Assembly (NCBI RefSeq): GCF_002807035.1
Contig: NZ_NIUC01000002.1
Coordinates: 491,477-555,476, forward strand
DNA: 64,000 nucleotides
Direction of reading: 5' to 3'
From: Algoriphagus formosus
GTDB lineage: Bacteria; Bacteroidota; Bacteroidia; Cytophagales; Cyclobacteriaceae
The notes beneath the pieces are model-generated. The model saw only the letters and a program-made list of their open reading frames with translations. It was not told the DNA's origin and did no database searches. Positions 40,663 to 49,942 of the stretch are shown here, piece after piece. The translations under genes were made by a program, and so were the position numbers. How positions within the stretch are numbered: the stretch's first letter is position 1; every line of letters begins with the position of its first letter.

Positions 40663-42293
40663 TCAGGAGACTGAACCATGAAGTAAGCCCTTCGGATCAC
40701 CTTTCCATTTTCTAGCAATTCCACCTCAAAAGGCAAGGACAAATCCGGGGTTTTAAGGTTAAGTGCATCACCATTCAATTTTGAAGCCTTCGGATCATTT
40801 GACCAGAAAAGGACGGATCTAAAATCACCGCGATTTATGCTTGAACCTCCAAAGGTCTCTTGCTCCAATTGAACCGGCACTTGTATGCCAGGTGTCTGCT
40901 TGAAGAAGGCATTGGTAGGTAAGGGAAAGCCTCCTACATTACTTTGATAGGAGGAGAAACTCATCACCCCCTCGTAGCGCTGATCATTGAGATAGAAGAC
41001 TCGAGACAGAACCTCCAGCTTTTCAAAGTTCTTCGGATTAAAAGCCGCAAGCTGATCCGAGTCAAAAACAGGCATCCCATCTACAAGCATCAAAGGATTT
41101 CCGGTGAAAGTATTCCCAAACTCATTTACTGATCGAAACTCCTTTTTTCCCTGCCTAGTACGCACCGAAACCATCGGTACGTACTCTTTGATCACAGTTT
41201 CTACCGATTCAAAGCGGGTATAATCATCCAAGAGAAAAGTCCGATCTGCCACAAAGCCTGTCACGACAGGAATGGGTTCTTGCTCATACTTTTCGGTGTA
41301 AAAAGTCTGCACTCCACTACTGATCAACAAATCCTGAAGGAAAGGCTGATCATTGGGACTGATTTTCAATTCTGGAAAAGAAAACCCACTCGCAAATTCA
41401 GTTCTCACAGCAGGGCTGAGGAATTCAAAGTCTAGCATATCCCCATTTTGATCTGCCTGAGCAATCATAAAATCCCAATGCTTCAATCCCCCAATATCGA
41501 AATACAATTTCCCCTTTTCATCAGGTCTATCCGTGTACAAAGCAGACTCCCTTCCATGCACTGAAAGGAAATAAACCTTCGTCGTATCGACCGTTCTCGG
41601 ATCAATCTGAGCAGCTACTATATGCCCAAACAACTCAGGCAAAAATTCACCTTGAGCCTTTCCGGAATAAATGGCTGAAGAAGGCAAACCCTCAGAATCT
41701 TTCAGGTAGGGATTGTAAACTTTCACAAAAAGTTTCGTGGATTCTTTGAAAGCATTTGATCGAATACTAAGCTCCTCTCCTGCTTTGGGAAGAGGCTTCG
41801 AAATGCTGAGATCGGTATCAGATTTAGGCAGATTTTCAAAAAACCCAGGATGATCTTCCGCTATCGCTGGTGGGATTTTTGGATTGAAAATAGTCACAAA
41901 CTGCTGTTTGAGCCCCTTTTCCAAGTCCACCAAAGGACTAATTCGGGTAAACACCCGCAAAAGATAATGGTCAGAAGGAATATCCTTCGGGATTTCTAAG
42001 AAATGAAAAAGCTCCCCCTTTTCGAGTAAGAATTTAGACAAGTAAACGGATTGATTTTCCCGATTGAGGAGCTCCACGTAGAGAACCTGTGAGGTACTTG
42101 GCTTATCGTTTTGATACGCCGAAGCTTGAATCCAAACTTTCTCCCCAGTGAAGAAAATATTCTTGGGAACTGAAAACTCTACTGTTTCAGGGACGGCATT
42201 TTGTGCAAAAAGAGAAAGCGAAAGGAAAACCAAGCAGCAAATAGCTGCGAAATATTTAAAGCGATAGAATCTATTCATCAGAAGTCCTCCCAA
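40659..42293 (-). CDS. Secreted protein with MG2-like and TonB-plug-like regions
   Basis: A 544-residue protein with a signal peptide (residues 1-30, ending LFAQ). Residues about 34-135 look like a macroglobulin MG2 domain (VPKNIFFTGEKVWIQASAYQ, then FLEIPKDIPSDHYLLRVFT). Around residues 385-440 is a stretch like a TonB-receptor plug (LMLVDGMPVFDSDQLAAFNPKNFEKLEVL), but there is no beta-barrel after it, so it cannot be a receptor. It is the last gene of a four-gene operon with a TonB receptor and a DUF4249 lipoprotein, overlapping the DUF4249 gene by 16 bp. Such proteins recur beside this pair in Bacteroidota; the role, perhaps surface assembly with the receptor, is unknown. Confidence 0.75.
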   Translation of the reverse strand: MGGLLMNRFYRFKYFAAICCLVFLSLSLFAQNAVPETVEFSVPKNIFFTGEKVWIQASAYQNDKPSTSQVLYVELLNRENQSVYLSKFLLEKGELFHFLEIPKDIPSDHYLLRVFTRISPLVDLEKGLKQQFVTIFNPKIPPAIAEDHPGFFENLPKSDTDLSISKPLPKAGEELSIRSNAFKESTKLFVKVYNPYLKDSEGLPSSAIYSGKAQGEFLPELFGHIVAAQIDPRTVDTTKVYFLSVHGRESALYTDRPDEKGKLYFDIGGLKHWDFMIAQADQNGDMLDFEFLSPAVRTEFASGFSFPELKISPNDQPFLQDLLISSGVQTFYTEKYEQEPIPVVTGFVADRTFLLDDYTRFESVETVIKEYVPMVSVRTRQGKKEFRSVNEFGNTFTGNPLMLVDGMPVFDSDQLAAFNPKNFEKLEVLSRVFYLNDQRYEGVMSFSSYQSNVGGFPLPTNAFFKQTPGIQVPVQLEQETFGGSSINRGDFRSVLFWSNDPKASKLNGDALNLKTPDLSLPFEVELLENGKVIRRAYFMVQSPD

Positions 42294-43435
42294 AAATCAG
42301 GTTTCAAATTCGATCCTCTGCGTGTACAGTCTACACAGGAAGCCCGCGCATAGCGGTAGCCAATGGGAACAAAGCCGTTTTCAAGGAAAATCGGAGTAGT
42401 CGGTATATTTCCCCCTGACCTGAAAAACTGATCATAATTAGCAACCAAGACGGTATCCGGCTCCAAAACACAACCAAAATATTCCTCCACTTCTGCAGTC
42501 CAAGGAGCTACCTCCCGAATATCGATGTAAAGACGTTTTTGCTTTACCACCCCCAAACTGACCTGTCCGATGACTGGTGCATCTGGATTTTGATCCATGG
42601 TGATATTCCCCCCGATGATGGATGGAAGCGGGCTGAAAATAGATCCCAAATCATCCGAATTCTCTTTCAGAATCTCCCAAAACTCCACATCATCCTTGCT
42701 GATTGCTTTCTGGGAAATCAAAATACTATAGCGAAGCGAAAGTCGCTCGTCTCCCTGATTGATCTGTCGGATAGCCTGCCGGAAAACAAACTGATCCTCG
42801 AATCGGGAAGAAGTTTCCAGCAAAAGATCCGAATTGGGACGACTCAAGTAGCAACGGTCAATTCGCTCCTCATCTGTACGAGGCACGATCTCTTGGGTCT
42901 CTGGCACATATTTGTCCAAAGATGTAAAAGGAGGCCTGAAAGCCCATGTTTCCTCGTAGGTCCAGAGAAAGTCATCGGCATTTTCATCACCCTGTGTGGT
43001 CAGGAAAATCTCCACCCCATCTTCATTCTTATCAAATCCCACATCGATGATATCAGGGGTGATAATGGGTCTTAGTTCCTCCGAGGTATAGCTTGCTCCG
43101 TTTTGCAAAAAGATCCGAAGCCGATAGACATCCGATTCTGAAATATCATGTGCAAATTCATACTTACCATCTCCCAACTCAGTGAACGAGAAACGAGCCC
43201 CCGAGGTATTTTCCAAATAAATGGTTGCTCCATTGACCAAGTTATTGGTGAATCCATCACTCTGAATATTGGAGGTCAAGCTTAGAGACAGCTCACTGGG
43301 AATCCCCTCTGAGTCCAGGTATCCTTCCACCACGAGAACATCCAGATCGACCGGATCGATCTCGGGCTCGAAAGGCTCCCGACAGGCCGAAAACAGTCCA
43401 AGGAAAAATAAAATATATAGAAAGTTATACCGCAT
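42278..43435 (-). CDS. DUF4249 family lipoprotein
   Basis: A 385-residue lipoprotein with lipobox LFSAC (Cys18). It matches DUF4249: CREPFEPEIDPVDLDVLVVEGYLDSEG follows the lipobox in the family pattern, and GSNLKPDFWEDF ends the protein. The family is Bacteroidota-specific and regularly encoded downstream of a non-SusC TonB receptor, so it is thought to act as its surface partner; the ligand is unknown. Two late cysteines in ASCVDCTRRGS may form a disulfide. The ATG overlaps the receptor's stop codon by one base, and its 3' end overlaps the next gene by 16 bp. Confidence 0.88.
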   Translation of the reverse strand: MRYNFLYILFFLGLFSACREPFEPEIDPVDLDVLVVEGYLDSEGIPSELSLSLTSNIQSDGFTNNLVNGATIYLENTSGARFSFTELGDGKYEFAHDISESDVYRLRIFLQNGASYTSEELRPIITPDIIDVGFDKNEDGVEIFLTTQGDENADDFLWTYEETWAFRPPFTSLDKYVPETQEIVPRTDEERIDRCYLSRPNSDLLLETSSRFEDQFVFRQAIRQINQGDERLSLRYSILISQKAISKDDVEFWEILKENSDDLGSIFSPLPSIIGGNITMDQNPDAPVIGQVSLGVVKQKRLYIDIREVAPWTAEVEEYFGCVLEPDTVLVANYDQFFRSGGNIPTTPIFLENGFVPIGYRYARASCVDCTRRGSNLKPDFWEDF

Positions 43436-46176
43436 CAGAATTTGAAATTGTAGGTAATAAAAGGAATAGGTCGGGCGAAAATAGAAAGCTGATAGCCTTG
43501 GAGCTGCCCTTCTACTGCTGTGTAATAAACCGAGTAAGGATTGCTTCGTCCTAGCAAATTATAGACGCCCAAGGACCAGGAAGAATGTGCCAGTTTCTTG
43601 ACCTTATGATTTCCCTCCAAATTGACTGAGGCATCCAGTCGGAAGTAATCAGGAATCCGATAGGCATTTCTTTCAGAGAAATAAACCCGCTCCGAACCCG
43701 CGTATTCAAACTTAGCAATCGGCAAAGTCACCGGTCTGCCTGTGCTGTAATTTCCATTCAAGGAAACGTTGATCCGCTTGCTGAGCTCATAATTCGTTAC
43801 TAAAACCACATGATGGGGTTGGTCAAAATTACTGGAGTAAAATTCCCCATTATTGATCTTTTCGATACTTGGTTCATCGGAAGTCCTCAGCAAAGAACGG
43901 GAGTAGGTATAGGCCAAGGATCCTGTCAAAAGGCCGGAAGTCTTTTTCATCAAAAGCTCCACTCCATAGGCTTTACCGATAGAATTCAGGACATCCTGCT
44001 CAATATTTTCATTCAGAATCAAATCTGCCCCAGACCGATAATCCAGCAGATTATTCATGTAGCGATAATAGACTTCACCGGAAAACTCCAAGGTATTTCG
44101 CGCCATGTTTCGATAATAACCTACAGAAGCCTGACCTCCGGTTTGAGGTTTTAGATAGCGGTCACTCAGCTTCCAGCTATCTGTCGGTGCAATCGCTGAG
44201 GTATTGGACAGCAGGTGAAGGTTTTGCCGCATGGTGGTAAAGCCTGCCTTGATTGAGGATTGATTATCCAAGGTGTATCGACCCGATAGTCTAAACTCCG
44301 GACCATGATAGGTCTGAACTACCTGACCTGCCCCGAAAGTCTCCTCCCCTATCACATTGCTCTCCGTGATTGGAGCTCCAGGCACATATTGATTGACTGT
44401 CAAAGGTCCAAGAAGCTGATAGAGCATATAGCGTCCACCATAGCTCAGGGAAAAGCGCTCATTGATCGTCCATTCATCTCCGAAATACACCGCAATCTCC
44501 CGCGCATTTTCATCTTCCAAATCCTCCGGGATCACGATAGACTCCGAGCCGAAAGGTAGATTGGTACCGGGATTGAGTTGATATTGAATACCATGCACCC
44601 CAAACTTATACAGGTGATCTTCCCCTTTTCTGTATTCAAAATCTGCCCGTAAGTGCCATTGCTTGACATCGAAGCTGAATTCGTAGGCGTTCAGAGGATT
44701 GTCTTCTCCGATGATCCCAAACTCATAGCCATCATAACCCACTGTAAATCTACCTTCCAGTTGATCATTGAAGTAATGTCGCCAGGTCGCAGCCAAGTTA
44801 GTATTGCGATAGGAATAGGTCGTATCAGCGTCAAAGGCAAAATCATCCTGAGAGATATAGGAAGTGATTTCAAGTTGATTCTTATCATTGAAGGTATGAC
44901 GGAGATTGGCATTCAGATCATAAAAGGAAGCATTCGATCCTTCCAAGGCTGCTTCATCCTCCAGAAGATTCAAAGCCCAATCCGAGTAAGTAGTTCTTCC
45001 GCCCAATATAAAGGTGGTATTCTCTCCGATAGGTCCTTCCAAACTCAGTCTACCGGTCATTATTCCAATACCTCCGCTTCCTCCGATTTTATCGGTTCGC
45101 CCAAATTTGGGTTCCACCTGAAGCACGGAAGAAAGCCTTCCTCCATAATTGACAGGCACTGAGCCTTTATAAAGCTCCACTCCTGAAACCATATCGGGAT
45201 TGAACGCTGAGAAAAAGCCAAAAACGTGTGCAGGATTGAAGACCGTGGACTGATTGTAAAGTATCAAGTTTTGATCGGCCGCACCACCGCGGACATTGAA
45301 GCCGACGCTGGCTTCTCCGACGGTATTCACACCCGGCAGGGTCAAAACACCTCTCAAAATATCTACCTCTCCCAGAATCGCAGGTAACTTCCGGACATCG
45401 GCTATGCTGATAGCCTGCACGCCCATATCCAATTTATTGATATTGTTCAAAGCCCCCGAACTCACGACTACTTCGTCTAGGGAAAGGAAATTCTCCTGCA
45501 CCTCCATATCCAATATCCCATCCCCAAAGAGCTCGATTTGACGTTGCTCTTGATAGCCTCCTGGATTTTGGACGATCAAAGTATGTCGGCCCTTCGGCAG
45601 TTCCAGTCGGTACGTTCCATTTTCGTCGGTAATGGCTTTCTGATAGTCCACCTTTTCGAAGATCACTGTCCCCAACATCGGTTCACCATTGTCGATATTG
45701 GTGATTTTCCCTCGTAAGACGGCCGTCCTCTTTGCTGGATCTTCATTTTCCTTACCAATTTCAAAGCGCATATTTCGAGCAAAGGCACCCATGGCAGAAG
45801 CATTCTTCCCGGAGGCACCTTCCACATCTACTTTCGGGTCAAAATATCCTCTAGCGAAGTCCACCGTGAACTTTTCACCCTTGGTGATAAAAACCTTTCC
45901 ATCAGGAGAAATAGAAAATTCCAAATCCGTTTCTTCCAAAACGCTACTCAAAAGATCCGAAAGCCCGGTTTCATTTACCTGAATATTGACCGTAATTCCT
46001 TCCACCAACATGGGATCGAAATAAAAGCGAAAATCGCTCTCGGACTCGATCTTTTCGGCAAATCGCTCAAAGCTCAGGCCCGCGTAGAAGCCGGTAAACT
46101 TTGCCGAAGTCTGTGCCCAAACCTGCGTCACAGCGAGTCCAAGAATTAAAATAAGTGAAATTCGTATCGCTTTCAT
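43435..46176 (-). CDS. TonB-dependent receptor with STN and carboxypeptidase-like domains
   Basis: A 913-residue outer membrane receptor. After a signal peptide (residues 1-21) come a secretin/TonB N-terminal (STN) domain (about 28-100), a carboxypeptidase-regulatory-like domain (about 150-230: LRGKITNIDNGEPMLGTVIFEK, then YRLELPKGRHTLIVQNPGG), a plug (about 235-380: EVVVSSGALNNINKLDMGVQAISIADVRKLPAILGEVDIL and GFNVRGGAADQNLILYNQ in part), and a beta-barrel to the C-terminus (ending FITYNFKF). The STN domain without a neighbouring FecR gene means anti-sigma signalling is not obvious. It is not SusC-like and has no SusD partner. The ligand is unknown. Confidence 0.93.
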   Translation of the reverse strand: MKAIRISLILILGLAVTQVWAQTSAKFTGFYAGLSFERFAEKIESESDFRFYFDPMLVEGITVNIQVNETGLSDLLSSVLEETDLEFSISPDGKVFITKGEKFTVDFARGYFDPKVDVEGASGKNASAMGAFARNMRFEIGKENEDPAKRTAVLRGKITNIDNGEPMLGTVIFEKVDYQKAITDENGTYRLELPKGRHTLIVQNPGGYQEQRQIELFGDGILDMEVQENFLSLDEVVVSSGALNNINKLDMGVQAISIADVRKLPAILGEVDILRGVLTLPGVNTVGEASVGFNVRGGAADQNLILYNQSTVFNPAHVFGFFSAFNPDMVSGVELYKGSVPVNYGGRLSSVLQVEPKFGRTDKIGGSGGIGIMTGRLSLEGPIGENTTFILGGRTTYSDWALNLLEDEAALEGSNASFYDLNANLRHTFNDKNQLEITSYISQDDFAFDADTTYSYRNTNLAATWRHYFNDQLEGRFTVGYDGYEFGIIGEDNPLNAYEFSFDVKQWHLRADFEYRKGEDHLYKFGVHGIQYQLNPGTNLPFGSESIVIPEDLEDENAREIAVYFGDEWTINERFSLSYGGRYMLYQLLGPLTVNQYVPGAPITESNVIGEETFGAGQVVQTYHGPEFRLSGRYTLDNQSSIKAGFTTMRQNLHLLSNTSAIAPTDSWKLSDRYLKPQTGGQASVGYYRNMARNTLEFSGEVYYRYMNNLLDYRSGADLILNENIEQDVLNSIGKAYGVELLMKKTSGLLTGSLAYTYSRSLLRTSDEPSIEKINNGEFYSSNFDQPHHVVLVTNYELSKRINVSLNGNYSTGRPVTLPIAKFEYAGSERVYFSERNAYRIPDYFRLDASVNLEGNHKVKKLAHSSWSLGVYNLLGRSNPYSVYYTAVEGQLQGYQLSIFARPIPFITYNFKF

Positions 46177-46178
46177 TC

Positions 46179-46889
46179 TTAATCAGTTTTGGAGGAGTTG
46201 GCGAGTTGGAGCAAAGCGACTAGGTATTTTCTTCGATCTTTATTGTAGTAGATCCGTTGTCGAGTGAGATTTTCCCGGATCGCCTTTTTTTGTACTCCGA
46301 GCACCTTAATCGCATCTTTCTTTTTCTTGACTGGGTAAAAAGCTCCTGCTTTGTACAAAAAGAAATCTTCGTACTCATCGTAATAGCCAATATAATCCCC
46401 CAATTCCCTTGCGCGTCTATCGACTTTGTAATGCTTGGACAAAAGCCTGAAATCTCCGGAGGCAATCACTTCATAAAAGCCATTTTTGTCATACAGATAT
46501 CCTTCATTACCGCTCAGCTGTACAAACTCTTTCCCGTCAGACAGTACAAAACCATCAATTTTGGAAGGCTTGATCAAAAGCTTTTGTGAAAAGAGGGGAT
46601 GAAAAGTGATCACCTGATCATAGCGAATATCATAAAGCAAAGGCACATCGGGATAAAAGACCCGATTGATGGTCAGTCCTCCATTTTCGAAGGAACGGGT
46701 ATCCAAAAAAGGAAACCCATCATAATTCCTCGGAGGCTCCGGATACTGCGCACCAGTGATGAGCTCCTGAAAGAAAGGAAGCTGCTCCTGGTACTTATCC
46801 AGATTTTGAAGATTCTCGCTGACAGCTTGACCGAATGACGAAACCGTCAAAAATATCCAGCTACCTAAAGAAAAAATTATTTTATGCAT
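46179..46889 (-). CDS. Secreted protein of unknown function upstream of TonB receptor
   Basis: A 236-residue protein with a signal peptide (residues 1-20, ending SSFGQ). It is rich in Tyr, Phe and charged residues and contains NYDGFPFLDTRSFENGGLTI, FYPDVPLLYDIRYDQVIT and a basic C-terminus (LTRQRIYYNKDRRKYLVALL). No motif is recognised. The gene ends 2 bp before the receptor ATG and so forms its operon's first gene. Secreted or outer-membrane-associated function with the receptor is likely. Confidence 0.8.
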   Translation of the reverse strand: MHKIIFSLGSWIFLTVSSFGQAVSENLQNLDKYQEQLPFFQELITGAQYPEPPRNYDGFPFLDTRSFENGGLTINRVFYPDVPLLYDIRYDQVITFHPLFSQKLLIKPSKIDGFVLSDGKEFVQLSGNEGYLYDKNGFYEVIASGDFRLLSKHYKVDRRARELGDYIGYYDEYEDFFLYKAGAFYPVKKKKDAIKVLGVQKKAIRENLTRQRIYYNKDRRKYLVALLQLANSSKTD

Positions 46890-47004
46890 GGTCGAAATTA
46901 CAAGAGTTTCTAATCCGAGATTTTCTATTTTTAAAAATATCTTTAAGTGGCTTCCTTTATCGATAGAAGGGAAAATGCCTCCACCAAATTGTTAAAAACC
47001 TATT

Positions 47005-47916
47005 ATGACCAATCGCCGACAAGCCCTCAAGACCCTCGCTCTTACTTCCCTAGCCGCAACTGCCCCGCTTATACAGACGAAGGCAAAAGACCAAAAGCTA
47101 CAGCAATTTAAATTTTCCTTGAACACCTCCACGATACGGGGGCAAAAGCTGAGCCTCTCAGAAATGATTACTATCACCGCACGGGCAGGCTATGATGGAA
47201 TCGAACTGTGGATGATGGAAATCGATGCCTATTTGGAGTCTGGAAAAAGTCTCCAAGCCTTGAAAAAGGAATTGGATGATGCGGGAATCGAAGCGGTGAA
47301 TGCCATAGGCTTCGCGACTTGGATGGCGCAGGATCTGGAGAAAAGCAAAAAAGGCTTTGCCCAAATCGAAAAGGAAATGAATCAGCTCGCAGCCATTGGT
47401 TGCAAGCGCATCGCCGCTCCTGCAATCGGTGCGGAAGCGCCAGTGGACTTATTTGAAGCTGGAGAAAAGTATGCTCAACTTCTGGAGCTTGGCCGCAAAA
47501 CCGGCTGTATGCCACAATTGGAGTTTTGGGGAGCCTTTCCACCTTTCTATCAGTTGGGGCAGGCTCTGGCGGTCGCAGCCATGGCTAATGATGCGGATGC
47601 CCGATTGCTGCCGGATATTTATCATCTTTTCCGTGGAGATTCCGGTTTTGATGGGCTGAAACTGCTCAGTGGGAATGCGGTAGAAGTATTTCATATGAAT
47701 GATTTCCCCGGCACCCTGGCCAGAACAGAGCAAGAGGACAAGCATCGGGTTTTTCCTGGGGATGGGGTGGGGCCTTTGGCGGAAGTAGCTCAGACCTTAA
47801 AGAATATGGGCGGAAACAAAATTCTCTCCCTCGAGCTCTTCAATCCTAGTTTGTATGCCATGGATGCTGATGTAGTCGCCCGGACAGGTTTAGAAAAAAT
47901 GAAGCAGTTTTTTTAA
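47005..47916 (+). CDS. Sugar phosphate isomerase/epimerase (TIM barrel), exported
   Basis: A 303-residue AP-endonuclease-2-like TIM barrel. The N-terminus has a Tat-like signal, TNRRQALKTLALTSLAATAP. The barrel strands include FSLNTSTIRGQKLSLSEMI, GYDGIELWMM and AAIGCKRIAAPAI. Metal-binding candidates are the Glu in PQLEFWG, the Asp and His in LLPDIYHLF, the His and Asp in VFHMNDFPG, and the Glu in LSLELFNPSL. The fold is that of xylose-isomerase-like enzymes and 3-keto-glycoside epimerases. It is divergent from the TonB operon and its substrate is unknown. Confidence 0.87.
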   Translation: MTNRRQALKTLALTSLAATAPLIQTKAKDQKLQQFKFSLNTSTIRGQKLSLSEMITITARAGYDGIELWMMEIDAYLESGKSLQALKKELDDAGIEAVNAIGFATWMAQDLEKSKKGFAQIEKEMNQLAAIGCKRIAAPAIGAEAPVDLFEAGEKYAQLLELGRKTGCMPQLEFWGAFPPFYQLGQALAVAAMANDADARLLPDIYHLFRGDSGFDGLKLLSGNAVEVFHMNDFPGTLARTEQEDKHRVFPGDGVGPLAEVAQTLKNMGGNKILSLELFNPSLYAMDADVVARTGLEKMKQFF

Positions 47917-48338
47917 AAAGCACCAAGCCTTGAGGTTTTAAAATCTCGAGGGTATACTATGTTTTTCTTTTTATCCTTGATCATGCATTTGCCATATTTT
48001 CTTTGCTTGGCTTGTTGGAAGACCGATGACCGATGACCGAAGTCCCAGCCACGGCTGGCAGGCGAAGCTTCCGGATTTGGATCTTTTCAGCAGAAAATAA
48101 GCCTTCTTTTTGTCAATACTGATAGGAAATCCGATAGCCTTTCGCCGACGTGAGTGTCTCCACTCACGTGGACGTAAATAGGAAGTTTATCGGTTCGTGA
48201 AGACACGAACCTGGGCGGGGTGTAAATACACGAACCAAGACCGGGAATAAACTATCAACCCTTAAAACTTCTCCTCTTTACAACTTCCTCACAATCCAAC
48301 CTTTTTCAAAGCACACTCGAAATGGGTACTTAAAAAAA
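47917..48338. other. Intergenic region with repeats
   Basis: No gene. It holds the left copy of a 75-bp repeat (48142-48216), a GACCGATGACCGATGACCG tandem near 48024-48042, and an imperfect further copy of the ACACGAACC arm (48228-48236). Just downstream of the epimerase stop is CTTGAGGTTTTAAAATCTCGAG, a weak hairpin that could end its transcript. Confidence 0.5.
48142..48216. repeat. 75-bp repeat, left copy, with two hairpins
   Basis: Positions 48142-48216 match 48915-48989 in 74 of 75 positions (C/T at 48158/48931). Each copy contains ACGTGAGTG/CACTCACGT (9-bp stem, 4-nt loop) and GGTTCGTG/CACGAACC (8-bp stem, AAGA loop). This resembles a bimodal intergenic mosaic-type element. No transposase is adjacent. 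Confidence 0.88.
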
Positions 48339-48842
48339 CTAATCAACTTTTATAAAGGTGCGCGAAGGGATAGGAATGCAGTTAACGTCAGAGTTAGCGT
48401 TAAAACAATTTTCCTGAAACGTAAACTGGCGCCGATTATTACTGAAAGACAAGGTTCCTTCAGGAATCCTAAAAAAATCAATTACTCCTGGTCGAAGCTC
48501 CTCCTTTGGTGCATATAAAGGAGCATTCCTATCTTTTGGGAAATAAAACAATCCATCAGAATAATAATATTGAAAAACATCTCCTTCTAAGTTATACCAT
48601 GCGGTCGAAATCAGTCTATAACCTAAATCAGCCCCCGTTTCGATCTCTCTTACAGTCGATTTTAAATCAAAAAGACTGTCATTTTTAAAGGTATAACTGT
48701 CTACAAACCAAATATCCAAAGAATCGACAAAGGTTCGATTTTCCCATTTTCCTATCAGTGGGGACATTGGGTCTTCAGATTCACTACAAGAAAATATGCT
48801 TAGTATTAAAAATAAAGAGGAAACAGATAAGGGAGTTTTCAT
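48339..48842 (-). CDS. Lipoprotein of unknown function flanked by 75-bp repeats
   Basis: 167 residues from the ATG at 48842 (MKTPLSVSS); a frame to 48878 adds 12 residues with no signal character. Lipobox SIFSC gives Cys18. The mature part is lipocalin-like: SPLIGKWENRTFVDSLDIWFVDSY, KNDSLFDLKSTVREIE, and FSNNRRQFTFQENCF, the WxF and strand pattern of beta-barrel lipocalins common in Bacteroidota. Two cysteines (in ENCFNANSDVNC) may pair. It lies between two copies of a 75-bp repeat and differs from its neighbours in AT content, so it may have been acquired. Function unknown. Confidence 0.7.
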   Translation of the reverse strand: MKTPLSVSSLFLILSIFSCSESEDPMSPLIGKWENRTFVDSLDIWFVDSYTFKNDSLFDLKSTVREIETGADLGYRLISTAWYNLEGDVFQYYYSDGLFYFPKDRNAPLYAPKEELRPGVIDFFRIPEGTLSFSNNRRQFTFQENCFNANSDVNCIPIPSRTFIKVD

Positions 48843-48914
48843 AAATAAGGTTTTGGTTGTGTAAGTAAAACGCGCCAATTTGATAAAGTGATACAGCTCC
48901 TCAAATATTCCTCC

Positions 48915-48989
48915 TCGCCGACGTGAGTGTTTCCACTCACGTGGACGTAAATAGGAAGTTTATCGGTTCGTGAAGACACGAACCTGGGC
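48915..48989. repeat. 75-bp repeat, right copy
   Basis: Near-identical to 48142-48216 (one mismatch) at an offset of 773 bp, upstream of the lipoprotein gene and downstream of the cysM stop. Confidence 0.88.
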
Positions 48990-49062
48990 ATGGAGCTTTC
49001 CAAATTTTTTCAATCTTCTAATCCTCCCAGGCGGACAAGTACTTTCAATTTTCCAATTCCTC

Positions 49063-49941
49063 TCACCCAAACAAATCCGAACTTAAATACCGGTCTCCAC
49101 GGTCGCAGGTAATGCAGACAATTAGGCCTTCTTCGAGTTCTTCGGAAAGTTTGATAGCCGCGGTCAAAGCTCCTCCGCTACTCATGCCGGCTAGAATTCC
49201 TTCTTCCTTAGCCATTCGACGTGTCATTTGCGTAGCCTGTTCTTGGGACACATCGATCACCCGATCTACCCGTTCCTTTTCAAAAATTGCCGGCAAAAAC
49301 TCTGGTGACCATCTTCGGATGCCGGGGATACTGGATCCATCCGTTGGCTGCGTACCTACGATCTGAATAGCTGGATTTTTTTGTTTCAAAAAGCGAGATA
49401 CTCCCATGATAGTCCCGGTCGTCCCCATTGCCGAAACAAAATGAGTAACTTTTCCATCGGTATCATTCCAGATTTCGGGTCCAGTGGTTTTGTAGTGAGC
49501 TAGGTAATTATCCGGATTGGCAAATTGATTGAGCATGAAATATCCCTCTTTCTCGTTCATCTCTTCTGCAAGGGTACGGGAATACTCGATGGTTTTGGCA
49601 GCAGGCGTCAAGATGACTTTGGCTCCGTAAGCTTCCATGGAAAGTACCCGCTCTCGGGTAGAATTATCCGGCATAATCAGGGTCATATCCAGACCCAAGA
49701 CCTTTGCCACCATAGCAAGGGCAATTCCGGTATTTCCGCTAGTAGCCTCCACCAATTTATCGCCCTTTTTGATCTCCCCTCTATCCAAGGCAGATTGCAG
49801 CATATTAAAAGCAGCTCGGTCCTTCACACTTCCTCCAGGGTTTTGACCTTCCATTTTGCAGAGAATCTTGACCTTGGGATTGACAGGAATATGCTGGAGC
49901 TCCACCAGAGGTGTATTTCCAATTAATTCAAAAAGCTTCAT
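49063..49941 (-). CDS. cysM: Cysteine synthase (CysK/CysM type)
   Basis: 292 residues from the ATG at 49941; a longer frame reads into cysE in another phase and is not protein-like. This PLP enzyme makes cysteine from O-acetylserine and sulfide (or thiosulfate in CysM). MKLFELIGNTPLVELQ is the typical start. Lys40 in GGSVKDRAAF holds PLP, and SGNTG (residues 68-72) binds the substrate. The C-terminal GMSSGGALTAAI binds the PLP phosphate. The length and RWSPEFLP near residue 220 favour the CysM branch. The ATG is 1 bp beyond the cysE stop, giving a cysE-cysM operon. Confidence 0.92.
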   Translation of the reverse strand: MKLFELIGNTPLVELQHIPVNPKVKILCKMEGQNPGGSVKDRAAFNMLQSALDRGEIKKGDKLVEATSGNTGIALAMVAKVLGLDMTLIMPDNSTRERVLSMEAYGAKVILTPAAKTIEYSRTLAEEMNEKEGYFMLNQFANPDNYLAHYKTTGPEIWNDTDGKVTHFVSAMGTTGTIMGVSRFLKQKNPAIQIVGTQPTDGSSIPGIRRWSPEFLPAIFEKERVDRVIDVSQEQATQMTRRMAKEEGILAGMSSGGALTAAIKLSEELEEGLIVCITCDRGDRYLSSDLFG

Positions 49942-49942
49942 A

